A model generated the notes under the pieces. That model did not search any database. It was not told the DNA's origin and was given only the letters and a program-made list of their open reading frames with translations. A DNA stretch of 12,094 bases from Methanomicrobiales archaeon. Lineage in GTDB: Archaea; Halobacteriota; Methanomicrobia; Methanomicrobiales; Methanoculleaceae. A program made the translations under genes and the position numbers. The DNA lies in the NCBI GenBank assembly GCA_012797575.1, contig JAAZOW010000117.1:1-12094 (forward strand), written 5' to 3'. Below, piece by piece: positions 1-6,660 of the stretch (the first letter of the stretch is position 1; every line of letters starts with the position of its first letter).

Positions 1-1736
1 GCACCATCATCGAACGTGAAGAGAACGCCATGTTTCACACCCGCAGGTGTTGGGGCGGTCCCCTGGTTCTTGATCGTCGCCTTGAGTGTCACCGCACTCC
101 CCGGAGCCGGGTCTGCCGGCTCCCAGGAGATATCGGTCACGACGAGGTCAGGCCTCCCGGAGGAATCCGGGACGGTGGGGGTCGGCGTTGGTGTCGGCGA
201 TCCGGTGGACGTCACCCTCACGTTCTGGAGAGTAACCTGGCCGGCCGGAACCGTGTTTGCGATCGTCACGCCGGTTGAACCGACAGGGAAAGTCTTTGAG
301 ACGATCTCCATATCCTTCACCGTAACCCTCTGGGTGCTATAGCCTTCGATCAAGAACGGCTTTGCGGCATCAGAGACGATCTGGCCAGAGAAGACTGCGT
401 TCTTGTTCTCCTTCGCCCAGACAAGCGTCTCCACGCGGTCGCCTGATGCATAGATGTTCACTTCAGCGTTGTCGAACTGACCATTTGTGCCGCCGAGGCT
501 TGAACCCTTACCGTTGATGCCGGCCGGGTTCTTCAGGTGGAAGTTTCGGATCTTCACGTTGTTCGCGAGATCGACCTGGAGGCCGTAGCCGTTCGAGTCG
601 ATGCTCGTGCAGTTCTCCATCACCAGGGAGGGATTGACCGATCGGCACGGGACACTGTAGTAGCCGGCCGGTGCCCGGTAGGCGAAGTTGGTCCTCCCGA
701 CGGCGGTATCTTTCTCGACGCAGTTGTAGAGTTTACCGCCGTTGGTGGTGTAGAACCCGTTCATAGAGTTGCCCTCTGCGACACAGTTTATGAACGTCAC
801 ATCGGCGTTCGGGGCGTAGTAGCCGCACCCGAAGTAGTGGGTCGACATGTCGCTGGGGTTGTAGGATTTGGTCGGGTAGGGTTTCTGCCCGTTGTTGCGG
901 CTCACACAGTTCTCGAGGACACAGTCAACCTTCTTCGGGTCGAACTCAAAGTGGAACCCGGACTCAAGGGTGCCTTCAGCAAGGCAGTTCTTTACCCGGA
1001 GCCCCTCGATGTCGTTTAACTCCGCGAAGTCAAACCCGGTGATCCAGGGATTGAACGCCCCGTACTTGCCGCAGTTGATCGCGCTACAGCTCTCGTAGCG
1101 GACATCCTTGATCACCTTGTTCGTCGTTCCCCAGGCGTTGTGGAGGAATCCGTAGGTCCCGGTGTCCACGGCCTTGCAGTCCGTAAACTCTATGTCCTGG
1201 AGAGTAGGAGCATATACTGTAGGATCGTGGATCAGGAGAAAGACTGCCTGAATACTCGCATCCGCGGTTCCCGTGACGCCGTGGATCTTCGCGTGGCTTG
1301 CGCGGACGGTCACCACACCGAGCCATTTGACGCCACTGCTGTACCCACTTCCCTGGACGTGGAAGCCGTCCAGGGTCACATGCTCACGGTCGACGTTGAT
1401 ACGTCCATCGCGGGTGAATTTCAGATAGGTCTCTGATTCACCTTCCCCCTTGAGAGTCGAGCCTGCTTTTGGAGCAATGATCCCGGCACAGTTGTATGTG
1501 CCGCTGGTCAGGAGGACAACACCACCGGATGATGGCAGGGCATTGAGTGCTGCCTGAATCTTCACATGATCATTGACCCCATCACAGACGTAGTTGGCCG
1601 ATGCCTTATCGGCCGCACTGCTGTCGCTTGCTGCGACGATCGTGGTGGGGGTCGTATCGAGTGCTCCGACGATCGGGACAAGCCCGGCGATCAGGAACAC
1701 TGCGATTATAAGTTTCGTTGTCCATTTATCTCGCAT
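1..1736 (-). CDS. Exported right-handed beta-helix protein with CARDB-like domain (C-terminus cut by window)
   Basis: The reading frame is open from an ATG at 1736 to the window edge, giving 578 visible codons. The start is set by a strong Shine-Dalgarno (GAGGTGA) about 4 bases upstream. Residues 1-25 form a signal peptide (MRDKW, hydrophobic core, VGA end). From residue 51 the core opens with CDGVNDHVKIQAALNALP, the usual start of pectate-lyase-like beta-helix folds, followed by about 430 residues of Asn/Cys/Gly-rich coils (NCTSIDSNGYGL, NCVAEGNSMNGFY). Next comes a Thr-Pro linker (SPTPTPTPTVP) and a domain starting PDLVVTDISWEPADPAPG, typical of CARDB adhesion-type Ig-like modules. It is probably exported and surface-displayed; no catalytic residues can be assigned, so adhesin, sheath or polysaccharide-active roles all remain possible. 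It is the first of three tandem paralogs and shares long near-identical stretches with the next one. More CARDB repeats or an anchor may lie beyond the window. Confidence 0.93.
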   Translation of the reverse strand, partial: MRDKWTTKLIIAVFLIAGLVPIVGALDTTPTTIVAASDSSAADKASANYVCDGVNDHVKIQAALNALPSSGGVVLLTSGTYNCAGIIAPKAGSTLKGEGESETYLKFTRDGRINVDREHVTLDGFHVQGSGYSSGVKWLGVVTVRASHAKIHGVTGTADASIQAVFLLIHDPTVYAPTLQDIEFTDCKAVDTGTYGFLHNAWGTTNKVIKDVRYESCSAINCGKYGAFNPWITGFDFAELNDIEGLRVKNCLAEGTLESGFHFEFDPKKVDCVLENCVSRNNGQKPYPTKSYNPSDMSTHYFGCGYYAPNADVTFINCVAEGNSMNGFYTTNGGKLYNCVEKDTAVGRTNFAYRAPAGYYSVPCRSVNPSLVMENCTSIDSNGYGLQVDLANNVKIRNFHLKNPAGINGKGSSLGGTNGQFDNAEVNIYASGDRVETLVWAKENKNAVFSGQIVSDAAKPFLIEGYSTQRVTVKDMEIVSKTFPVGSTGVTIANTVPAGQVTLQNVRVTSTGSPTPTPTPTVPDSSGRPDLVVTDISWEPADPAPGSAVTLKATIKNQGTAPTPAGVKHGVLFTFDDG

Positions 1737-1775
1737 TATCTCACCTCTCGGGAGATACTGCATTATCTGATACTT

Positions 1776-1906
1776 GTGATTTAAAATCTTTTCTAATTCG
1801 ATTAAACTTCAAATATTGTACAAAAAACTAAAATGAGTGTAATTTATGCGTATAACTGCTAAATTATACTTTTTAAGAACCTTTACTGCACTAGGAATGT
1901 ATATAA
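1776..1906 (-). promoter_or_regulatory. AT-rich promoter region of the first beta-helix gene
   Basis: The 449-base gap 1737-2185 contains a very AT-rich stretch at about 1770-1925, in sharp contrast to the GC-rich genes. On the minus strand it holds two TATA-like boxes: TTTTAAAT near 1779-1786 preceded by AAAAG, about 45 bases from the start codon, and TTATATAC at 1899-1906. The nearer box fits a short leader carrying the GAGGTGA ribosome site; the farther one would give a leader of roughly 135 bases. Which box is used cannot be decided from sequence. Confidence 0.4.
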
Positions 1907-2010
1907 TCAATACTTAAATTTAATGTATGGGGTACCGGAGAGTGTTCGCCAGGATCGCATACACGGGAGAGTGCTCTGGACGGTCTAACAACTGTCGTAT
2001 CGGCCATATT

Positions 2011-2038
2011 TTCCAAAAAATCGAAAAAATTCAAAGAA
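2011..2038 (-). terminator. T-rich tract, probable terminator of the second beta-helix gene
   Basis: Read on the minus strand this stretch is GAATTTTTTCGATTTTTTGG, two runs of six T. Archaeal RNA polymerase stops at such T-runs on the non-template strand. It lies about 150 bases downstream of the stop codon of the beta-helix gene ending at 2186 and before the promoter of the next minus-strand gene. Confidence 0.45.
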
Positions 2039-2066
2039 ATTCGCTAGCAATCAGCTGCGATGACGA

Positions 2067-2120
2067 TCAGACACCTGCCGCACCTGCAATGAACAATGAC
2101 AGGAGTACCTCACTCGCCAT
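2067..2120 (-). pseudogene. Possible remnant of an archaellin/FlaF-FlaG-like N-terminus
   Basis: In the otherwise gene-free part of this gap, an ATG at 2120 begins a 17-codon frame reading MASEVLLSLFIAGAAGV and ending in TGA. A one-base shift just before the stop continues as LIVIAAD. The opening MASE followed by an unbroken hydrophobic helix resembles small archaellum-type proteins of Methanomicrobiales, so this may be a decayed gene start. It is very short and could be chance. Confidence 0.15.
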
Positions 2121-2185
2121 GGTGCACCCAGAACCTTCGTGGTTTCAGATAGGGCAAACGGTCGCGGATGAAAGCATTCTGGGCG

Positions 2186-3838
2186 CTAAACTGTCCTCGA
2201 CACGACCGCCACGTTCTCAAACGTCACAGCCCCGACGGGGACCGAGTTTGTGAGGATCACGCCGTTGGTATAGGGTGCGAGATTTGCGGAGACGATCTTC
2301 ATATCCTTGATCAGGACCTTCCGAGTGCTGTCACCATCGATCACAAATGGTTTTGCAGTGCTTGTGGTAATCTGGCCCGAATACTCCACATTTTCGTTAT
2401 TCCCCGCCCAGATCAGCGTCTCCGCGCGGTCACCCGAGGCATAGATATTCACCACTGAGTTGGCCAACGGCCCTCCATGCGCCCCTCCCAGATTGGTCGC
2501 CTTCCCATCGATCCCTGCCGGGTTCTCCAGGTGGAAGTTTTTGATGTGGACATCGTTTGCGAAATCGATCTGGAGGCCGTAACCATTTGAATCGATGCTT
2601 GAGCAGTTCTCGAGTATGAGCGATGGGGCTACCGACCGGGTCGGGGCGGCGTAGAACGATGCTGGCTGAATGATGCGGTAGTCCGTCTTTCCGGCGCCGA
2701 CATCTCTATCGATGCAGTTGTAGAGTTTACCACCGTTTGTGGCATAAAATCCATGCCGACTGTTCCCCTCAGAGTAACAGCTGATAAACGTGATATCCCC
2801 CCGGGGAGCGTAGTAGCCGCACCCGAAGTAATGGGTCGACATATCGCTTTCTTTGTAGGGTTTTGTCGGGTAGGGCTTCTGCCCGTTGTTTGTGCTGATG
2901 CAGTTCTCGAGGATACAATTTCGTTTCTCAGGATCCCACTCAAAGTGGAATCCTGACTCGAGGTTCCCCTCAGCAAGGCAGTTTTTCACCTGGAGTCCCT
3001 CGATATCATTTAGCTCTGCAAAATCAAATCCTGTCACCCAGGGGTTGAATGCCCCAAACCTGCCGCAGTTGATTGCGGCACAATTTTCATACCGAACATT
3101 CCTGATGACCTTATTTGTCATTCCCCAGGCGTTGTGGAGGAATCCATAGGTCCCGGTATCGATCGCCTGGCAGTTGATGAACTCAATATCCTCGAGCACC
3201 GGTGCATAGATGTCTGGGTCATGGATCAGGAGGAAGACCGCCTGGGTAGTCGCATCAGCAGTTCCCTCGACTTCCAGGACCTTTGCGTGACTCGCGTAGA
3301 GGGTTATCACACCAAGCCATCGATCGGTCCCGGTCCCTGGATAGCCCGATCCCCTGACGTGGAAGTTGTAGAGCGTGACTGACTCTTCCGAGACATTGAG
3401 CCGCCCATTCCTGCTGAACTCAAGAAACGTAGCATCCGGGCCTTCCCCCTGGAGCATGGTATCTCTGCGGGGATGGATGCTCCCGGCACAGTTGAACGTG
3501 CCATCTGAGAGGGAGACCGTCCCGCCCGATGGGGGCAGTAAGTCAAATGCTGCCTGGATATCGCGATGGTCATCGGTGCCGTCACACGTTATGTCGGCCC
3601 GGGCCTTTGACGCGGCGCTACTGTCACTTGCCGCGACAGAGATCGTCGGTCCAGGCACCTTCGGGGGTACCACCGGCACTACAGGCAACGGGGTGACCGG
3701 CGGGGGTGGGGGCGGTGGAGGATAGGGGGTCGGTACGGGCAGGTAGATGTAGGCAACCAGAAGGGCGGCACCGAGTACTGTCAGGATTGCAATGACGATG
3801 GAGATACGTCTGAACCGTGGATCTGGCTTCGTTGTCAT
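2186..3838 (-). CDS. Membrane-anchored right-handed beta-helix protein with poly-proline stalk
   Basis: This 550-residue protein starts at the only in-frame ATG after an upstream stop; no clear Shine-Dalgarno precedes it. Residues 1-11 are basic, 12-31 are a hydrophobic membrane segment (ISIVIAILTVLGAALLVAY), and 34-63 form a Pro-rich stalk with eight consecutive prolines. The segment lacks a clear cleavage site, so it is likely a type II N-terminal anchor with the rest outside the cell. The beta-helix core starts at CDGTDDHRDIQAA (85-97) and is strongly similar throughout to its downstream neighbour at 1-1736, including GTYGFLHNAWG, TGFDFAELNDIEGL and SDMSTHYFGCGYYAP. Unlike that neighbour it stops right after the helix (VAVVSRTV) with no CARDB-like domain. 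Role unproven: surface adhesin, envelope component or polysaccharide-active protein. Confidence 0.93.
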   Translation of the reverse strand: MTTKPDPRFRRISIVIAILTVLGAALLVAYIYLPVPTPYPPPPPPPPVTPLPVVPVVPPKVPGPTISVAASDSSAASKARADITCDGTDDHRDIQAAFDLLPPSGGTVSLSDGTFNCAGSIHPRRDTMLQGEGPDATFLEFSRNGRLNVSEESVTLYNFHVRGSGYPGTGTDRWLGVITLYASHAKVLEVEGTADATTQAVFLLIHDPDIYAPVLEDIEFINCQAIDTGTYGFLHNAWGMTNKVIRNVRYENCAAINCGRFGAFNPWVTGFDFAELNDIEGLQVKNCLAEGNLESGFHFEWDPEKRNCILENCISTNNGQKPYPTKPYKESDMSTHYFGCGYYAPRGDITFISCYSEGNSRHGFYATNGGKLYNCIDRDVGAGKTDYRIIQPASFYAAPTRSVAPSLILENCSSIDSNGYGLQIDFANDVHIKNFHLENPAGIDGKATNLGGAHGGPLANSVVNIYASGDRAETLIWAGNNENVEYSGQITTSTAKPFVIDGDSTRKVLIKDMKIVSANLAPYTNGVILTNSVPVGAVTFENVAVVSRTV

Positions 3839-4063
3839 GAGTGTACCGACCGTTCTGTTCTCCCTTCAGGCGCATACGTGCGTTTGAGGCCGGAGGGTGC
3901 ATCCCCGCCTGGACTGGATCGGGTCTGTCAGGATGATCTTTCAAGCCTGATAGATGAGCATGGTGCCGTGATACGATATTCCGGATGCCCGGGACGTCTC
4001 AGGCCCGATCCACACCCCCTATGATGCAGAGGTACCACTTAAGGGTTTACCCTGCCTTGCCCT

Positions 4064-5629
4064 TCAGGAGGGAGGCGATCGGCGGGGTCGGGCAAAGGAT
4101 AGCAGAGACAGTACCTTGAGGCCTGCCAGGGCACGATCTCCCGGCACCACTCCTTCGGCCTGGACCGGGTTTGGGGCATCTGAATATAGTGTGCCGGAGT
4201 ATGTGACTCCCTCACTATTTACGACGCACAGAAGCGTCTGCGGTCGGCCGCCTGATGCTGTAAGATCTATGGTCGAGTTGAAGATGCCCGCCCGGATTGT
4301 TGAATTTACCGGAAGATCGCTCTCCAGACACCCCAGTACAGCTCCTTTGCCATCGATGCCGGCTGGATCGATCATGGTGAAGTTCTTGATGACGATGTTC
4401 TCTGCGCCGCAGGCAAAGAGAGCCCAGCCGTTTGAACCTATACTCCAGCAGTGATCCATTACGAGGGAAGGATCCCTGGCGACCGGCCGAGACTGCAGGA
4501 TACAGTAGGATATGGCCTTCGTAACATTACCTACAGTCCGACCACGGCCGGTCTCCCTCTCGGTGCAGTTGTATAGGAGCATCCCGTCCGGGTTGCCGAT
4601 AAAGTAGCCGAATGCACTGTTTCCTTCAGACCGGCAGTTTATCAGGGATGCACCACCCCCCGGGATGTAGAAACCAGATCCAAAGAAGTCAGGATCGCCC
4701 ACAAGATAGGTCTCAGGATAGGGTTTCCTTCCATTGTCCAGGCTCGAACAGTTGATGAAGACGCAGTCACGCACCTGAGAGTCCCACTCAAAGTGGAACC
4801 CTGACTCAAGGCTCCCCTCAGCGGAGGAGTTGCTCACCCTGAGCCCCTCCATGTCGTTTAGCTCTGCGAAATCAAACCCGGTCACCCACTGGTTGAAGGT
4901 CCCGTATCCACCACAGTTGATCGCGTGGCAATTCTCATAACGCACGTTTTTGATGGTCGTATTCTCCGATCCCCAGGCGTTGTGAAGGTATCCATAGGTC
5001 CCGGTATCGATCGCCTGGCAGTTGGCAAATTCGATATCCTCAAGGATTGGGGCGTAGACGTTCGGATTGTGGAGCAGGAGGAAGACCGCCTGAATACTCG
5101 CATCTGCGGTGCCGGTGACGTTGCAGACCCGGGCGTGGCTGGCGTAGATGGTGATGACACCGAGCCATCGACTGAGGTCGAGGGTTGTATCCGTGCTCAT
5201 ATTGGTATAGTTCGTCCCTCTGATGTGGAGATCGCCAAGGGTGACATACTCCTCCGAGACGTTGAGTTGACCATTCTGGCTGAATTCAAGAGATGTCGCA
5301 TCCGGTCCCTGGCCGATGAGGCTCGTTCCTGCTGCCGGGGTGATGCTCCCCGAACAGTTGAATGTACCGTCCGAGAGGATGGCCGTGCCGCCCTCCGGCA
5401 GAGCGGTAAGCGCGGCCTGGACCTCGATATGGTCATCGAAGCCGTCGCAGATGTAATCCGCCTCTGCCATGAACTTCGGGTGGCTGTCGTCTGCCGCAAT
5501 AAGGAGGGATGCTGCGGTGACGCCCTGAATGAGCAGAAAGCCTGAGATCAGTGCGATGAAGAGAAGGTGAGGGCGCTGCCTCCTGACATCGGGTGGGCTC
5601 GTCAGTCTCGGAGATGGGGGTAGCGTCAT
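4064..5629 (-). CDS. Secreted right-handed beta-helix protein, third paralog
   Basis: This 521-residue protein starts at the ATG at 5629, preceded on its strand by GGAGAG about 4 bases away. A basic N-terminus (RRQRP, 16-20) precedes a hydrophobic stretch at 21-40 ending VTAA, which reads as a signal peptide. The core opens with CDGFDDHIEVQAALTALP (61-78) and keeps the family blocks GTYGYLHNAWG, TGFDFAELNDMEGL and ESGFHFEWD. It differs from the other two by an insertion in the early helix (TNMSTDTTLDLSRWLG instead of a shorter loop), by many Asn-Xaa-Ser/Thr sequons, and by a short basic tail (ARPRRSPPS) with no anchor. It is the most diverged of the three and heads the array; a 225-base gap without a clear TATA box separates it from the second gene, so read-through transcription is possible. 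Function unknown beyond a surface or extracellular role. Confidence 0.92.
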   Translation of the reverse strand: MTLPPSPRLTSPPDVRRQRPHLLFIALISGFLLIQGVTAASLLIAADDSHPKFMAEADYICDGFDDHIEVQAALTALPEGGTAILSDGTFNCSGSITPAAGTSLIGQGPDATSLEFSQNGQLNVSEEYVTLGDLHIRGTNYTNMSTDTTLDLSRWLGVITIYASHARVCNVTGTADASIQAVFLLLHNPNVYAPILEDIEFANCQAIDTGTYGYLHNAWGSENTTIKNVRYENCHAINCGGYGTFNQWVTGFDFAELNDMEGLRVSNSSAEGSLESGFHFEWDSQVRDCVFINCSSLDNGRKPYPETYLVGDPDFFGSGFYIPGGGASLINCRSEGNSAFGYFIGNPDGMLLYNCTERETGRGRTVGNVTKAISYCILQSRPVARDPSLVMDHCWSIGSNGWALFACGAENIVIKNFTMIDPAGIDGKGAVLGCLESDLPVNSTIRAGIFNSTIDLTASGGRPQTLLCVVNSEGVTYSGTLYSDAPNPVQAEGVVPGDRALAGLKVLSLLSFARPRRSPPS

Positions 5630-5643
5630 CGTCTCTCCAGTAT

Positions 5644-5681
5644 ACCTGGTACAGGTTCTGTTCTACACGCCAAAATTTGGC
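5644..5681. promoter_or_regulatory. Two 13-base palindromes upstream of the third beta-helix gene
   Basis: ACCTGgtaCAGGT (5644-5656) and GCCAAAATTTGGC (5669-5681) are both perfect inverted repeats, spaced 12 bases apart, 15-52 bases upstream of the start codon at 5629. They would lie in the leader or near the promoter of that minus-strand gene and are candidate repressor operators. No known regulator motif is recognised. Confidence 0.3.
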
Positions 5682-5796
5682 CTTGTGGGCTCCGGGTAGC
5701 CATGATATAGGTCTGATTACCCGGGAGTTATTGCAATCTTCAGGATGCTCCGACTATCCGGGGTCGCCTGGCCCGGTGCGATCGCAAACGCGGCTC

Positions 5797-5836
5797 TATT
5801 ATATCTATCATCTTATAAAAGTAAGGGTATATAATC
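5797..5836. promoter_or_regulatory. Cluster of TATA-like boxes in the divergent gap
   Basis: The 356-base gap 5630-5985 separates the minus-strand beta-helix array from the plus-strand replication and methanogenesis genes. Here three TATA-like elements occur within 40 bases: TATTATATCT, CTTATAAAAG and GTATATAATC. On the minus strand they could drive the beta-helix array with a leader of roughly 140-180 bases; on the plus strand they could make an unannotated short RNA. The rest of the gap, apart from the palindromes and the downstream promoter, shows no gene. Confidence 0.35.
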
Positions 5837-5950
5837 ACCATCAACGCCCATACCGCGCCAGGACCCGGTACCCGGATCGACACTGAAGATCCGGAGAGAG
5901 GAACCGGACGCGGTTTGCCCGATCGGCCGGGGATATGGACTGTCGGTGGA

Positions 5951-5972
5951 ATTGTATATATTCAAATACAAT
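5951..5972 (+). promoter_or_regulatory. TATA promoter with overlapping inverted repeat
   Basis: GTATATAT at 5954-5961 is a good archaeal TATA box. Its centre is about 28 bases before the ATG at 5986, so the transcript should start at or within a few bases of that ATG (leaderless). The box sits in an inverted repeat, ATTGTAT (5951-5957) and ATACAAT (5966-5972), spaced 8 bases apart, a layout expected for a repressor that blocks TBP. Confidence 0.55.
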
Positions 5973-5985
5973 ATTTACGTAGCCT

Positions 5986-6588
5986 ATGTCCAGAAAGAGG
6001 GAAGTCACCATCGGGGTCACCATCAACCTCGAGAATTATGAAAACCTGCGCCTTGAGGTCGAGGGCAGTGTGGAGACCCGCGAGGATGCAGACGACCTTA
6101 TCACATTCCTTGACGGGATGCTTGCCAGGTTTGGGCGCGGCGATCCAGCGACCGCTGATCGGGTGGATACATACCGGCGGCGCGTTCTAGCGCTCCGTAC
6201 CTCAGGACCACCGGGGCAAGGTGCAACCCTGGCACCAGAGGTAGAGGATGCCGCTACGTCGGCGGCACCAGTGACTGCTGAGGTAGCGCCAGCACAGCCA
6301 GCGGGGGGAGGTGACACCCCGCTGGTCGGTATCGATGAGATGGTAACCCCGTCGGCGCCGGAGCACTCTGGGGCGCATAAAGAAGTCCGGGAGGGAGCCC
6401 TGGAAAGGCCGACCCCGATCCCGGAAGAAGCGGTGCCGCGCCATGAACCCGCCAAAGCGGAGTCATCCGTAGCCTCCGCTGAAGATGTATGCGAGATATG
6501 CGGATCCGAGGTGACGAAATCACAGGCAAAGCTATCCCGACTTTTCATGGGCAAGACACTCTGCAAAAAGTGTATGGAACAACCCTGA
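5986..6588 (+). CDS. Hypothetical protein with C-terminal CxxC...CxxC zinc ribbon
   Basis: This 200-residue protein is not recognised as a named family. Residues 1-68 form a compact charged domain (VTIGVTINLENYENLRLEVE, then a helix TREDADDLITFLDGMLARF). Residues 70-165 are Ala/Pro/Glu-rich and probably disordered. The tail is a zinc-ribbon-like module: Cys169 and Cys172 (CEIC), then Cys193 and Cys196 (CKKC), 20 residues apart, with basic residues between. There is no signal peptide, so it is cytoplasmic. The start is supported by the TATA box about 28 bases upstream and by the lack of a ribosome site, as in leaderless archaeal messages. It lies just upstream of orc1/cdc6 on the same strand, though that gene has its own TATA box. 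A nucleic-acid or replication-related role is an inference from the zinc module and neighbourhood only. Confidence 0.85.
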   Translation: MSRKREVTIGVTINLENYENLRLEVEGSVETREDADDLITFLDGMLARFGRGDPATADRVDTYRRRVLALRTSGPPGQGATLAPEVEDAATSAAPVTAEVAPAQPAGGGDTPLVGIDEMVTPSAPEHSGAHKEVREGALERPTPIPEEAVPRHEPAKAESSVASAEDVCEICGSEVTKSQAKLSRLFMGKTLCKKCMEQP

Positions 6589-6590
6589 AT

Positions 6591-6603
6591 CCTTCTATGA
6601 AGG
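6591..6603 (+). terminator. Small perfect hairpin after the zinc-ribbon gene
   Basis: CCTTCtatGAAGG starts two bases after the stop codon. It is a perfect 5-bp stem with a 3-base loop but has no T-run after it, so it may be a weak terminator or an mRNA 3'-end structure. Just downstream, CACTGGAA (6609-6616) matches eight bases of the Orc1 box core and is noted only as a possible weak site. Confidence 0.25.
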
Positions 6604-6629
6604 TATAGCACTGGAATCACAATCGGGAG

Positions 6630-6660
6630 GTTATATATACTGTAAGTGCCCGAGGATTGT
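6630..6660 (+). promoter_or_regulatory. TATA promoter of orc1/cdc6
   Basis: GTTATATATAC at 6630-6640 is a strong TATA box. Transcription about 26 bases downstream of its centre would begin right at the ATG at 6661. This argues against the in-frame GTG at 6646, which would lie upstream of the transcript start. A GAGG at 6652-6655 is spaced like a ribosome site but would fall outside a leaderless message. Confidence 0.6.

Noticed and set aside
537..1019. Plus-strand frames opposite the beta-helix genes (also at 4925-5545)
   Set aside because: They are low-complexity reflections of the repeated Asn/Gly/Val codons on the coding strand and recur at equivalent sites in the paralogs.
6609..6616. 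CACTGGAA as a second Orc1 box in the cdc6 promoter
   Set aside because: Only eight bases match and the G-string is missing; expected by chance too often to call.
6646..6660. GTG start for cdc6 five codons upstream
   Set aside because: It lies upstream of the transcript start predicted from the TATA box at 6630-6640, while the ATG at 6661 fits a leaderless message.
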